This document shows positions 13,284 to 13,783 of a stretch of DNA of 13,783 nucleotides, one piece after another (positions within the stretch are counted from its first letter, which is position 1; the number at the start of each line of letters is the position of its first letter). Location of the stretch: positions 1 through 13,783 of the forward strand of contig JALVOR010000200.1 of the NCBI GenBank assembly GCA_027026295.1, given 5' to 3'. The stretch is from Anaerolineales bacterium (lineage in GTDB: Bacteria > Chloroflexota > Anaerolineae > Anaerolineales > DRMV01). The position numbers were made by a program, and so were the translations under genes. The notes under the pieces were generated by a model. That model was not told the DNA's origin, did no database searches, and saw only the letters and a list, made by a program, of their open reading frames with translations.

Positions 13284-13783
13284 TTACGCCGCCACCAGCC
13301 CCCGCACCTGATACGGTGCCAGAGAAACAGCCGGCGGATGCAGTATTTCGCCTGTGAGCAGGTCGCGCCACGGCGCGAGCGGGAAGCCTTCCTGCACGGG
13401 CAGGTGCAGGGTGATGGGTTCGGCGCGCACGGAGACCAGCGCCAGCAGCGCCTCGCGGCCTTCGCCGCGACGGATGGCGAACACGCCCGGATGCAGTTCC
13501 AGCACTTCTTGCGCAGCCTGTGGGTGGAAAGCGGGATGGCTGCGGCGCATGTCCAACAGGCGGCGGTAAGCGGCAAGGATGCGCGCCGCGCGGCTTTCCG
13601 GGTTGGCGAGTTGGGCTTCCAGGTTGGGGAAGGTGAATTTTTCACGGTTCAGCGCCCGCGGCTGACCGCGCTCGCGAAGGCATGCTTCGCAGTTGCGCGA
13701 GCCGAAAAGCGAGTGCACGTAAATGCCCGGCACGCCCGCCAAAGCCAGCATAATCGCCTGCGAGGCCATGAAGCGGGCGGTGT
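13284..13783 (-). CDS. GH13 sugar phosphorylase (sucrose/glucosylglycerate phosphorylase-like), C-terminal part
   Basis: On the minus strand the frame is open from the window edge to a TAA at 13284-13286, giving about 166 residues of the C-terminus; the start lies beyond the window. The stretch LALAGVPGIYVHSLFGSRN followed by RALNREKF is characteristic of GH13 subfamily 18 phosphorylases, with the last part of the (beta/alpha)8 barrel. A C-terminal beta domain of about 90 residues follows (LLALVSVRAEPITLHLPV, then WRDLLTGE). These enzymes split sucrose, sucrose-6-phosphate, glucosylglycerol or glucosylglycerate with phosphate to give glucose 1-phosphate, in the cytoplasm. The acceptor specificity cannot be judged from this part. 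The gene converges with the NAD-kinase-like gene across a 122-bp gap in which I see no gene and no convincing terminator. Confidence 0.85.
   Translation of the reverse strand, partial: TARFMASQAIMLALAGVPGIYVHSLFGSRNCEACLRERGQPRALNREKFTFPNLEAQLANPESRAARILAAYRRLLDMRRSHPAFHPQAAQEVLELHPGVFAIRRGEGREALLALVSVRAEPITLHLPVQEGFPLAPWRDLLTGEILHPPAVSLAPYQVRGLVAA

Overview
The window reads as chromosomal DNA of a moderately GC-rich, free-living bacterium. Three traits suggest a Chloroflexota (Anaerolineae-like) genome: long multi-GAF sensor kinases, several genes without a clear Shine-Dalgarno site, and dense dispersed palindromic intergenic repeats of the CTGAGCGGAGC...GTCGAAG type. This placement is an inference from style; there is no rRNA or other phylogenetic marker here to prove it.

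Layout, left to right. The 3' end of an acetyl-CoA synthetase-type gene (1-174) is followed by a hairpin repeat and an 8-bp tandem repeat that runs directly into the start codon of a class V (AGXT-like) aminotransferase (283-1401). Next comes a repeat-rich accessory island, about 1418-2476. It holds two palindromic repeat copies, a small GIY-YIG nuclease gene (1564-1887), and an array of six 42-bp cores spaced 91-93 bp apart that begins at the nuclease stop codon. A DAO-type FAD oxidoreductase (2509-3882) follows.

A 211-bp intergenic region with a long predicted stem and a sigma70-like promoter precedes a 1346-residue membrane sensor histidine kinase (4094-8134). The kinase has a PDZ-like extracytoplasmic segment, about ten membrane segments, four GAF-type regions, HisKA and HATPase_c. 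It appears co-transcribed with a FIST-domain sensory protein (8156-9292) and then queA (9305-10324). The gaps are 21 and 12 bp.

After a non-coding gap, an AhpD/carboxymuconolactone-decarboxylase-like protein (10643-10975) has its own extended -10 promoter and an intrinsic terminator. A second operon, driven by a near-consensus promoter overlapped by a 7-bp inverted repeat, encodes a soluble SPFH/band-7 protein (11198-12211) and a divergent NAD-kinase-fold protein (12241-13161). The 3' end of a GH13 sugar phosphorylase gene enters from the right on the minus strand (13284-13783) and converges with it.

The most interesting elements are the GIY-YIG gene embedded in palindromic repeats (possibly a REP/RAYT-like arrangement using a different nuclease), the SPFH plus NAD-kinase-like pair under a putative operator, and the PDZ-like/GAF kinase coupled to a FIST protein with no response regulator in the window.
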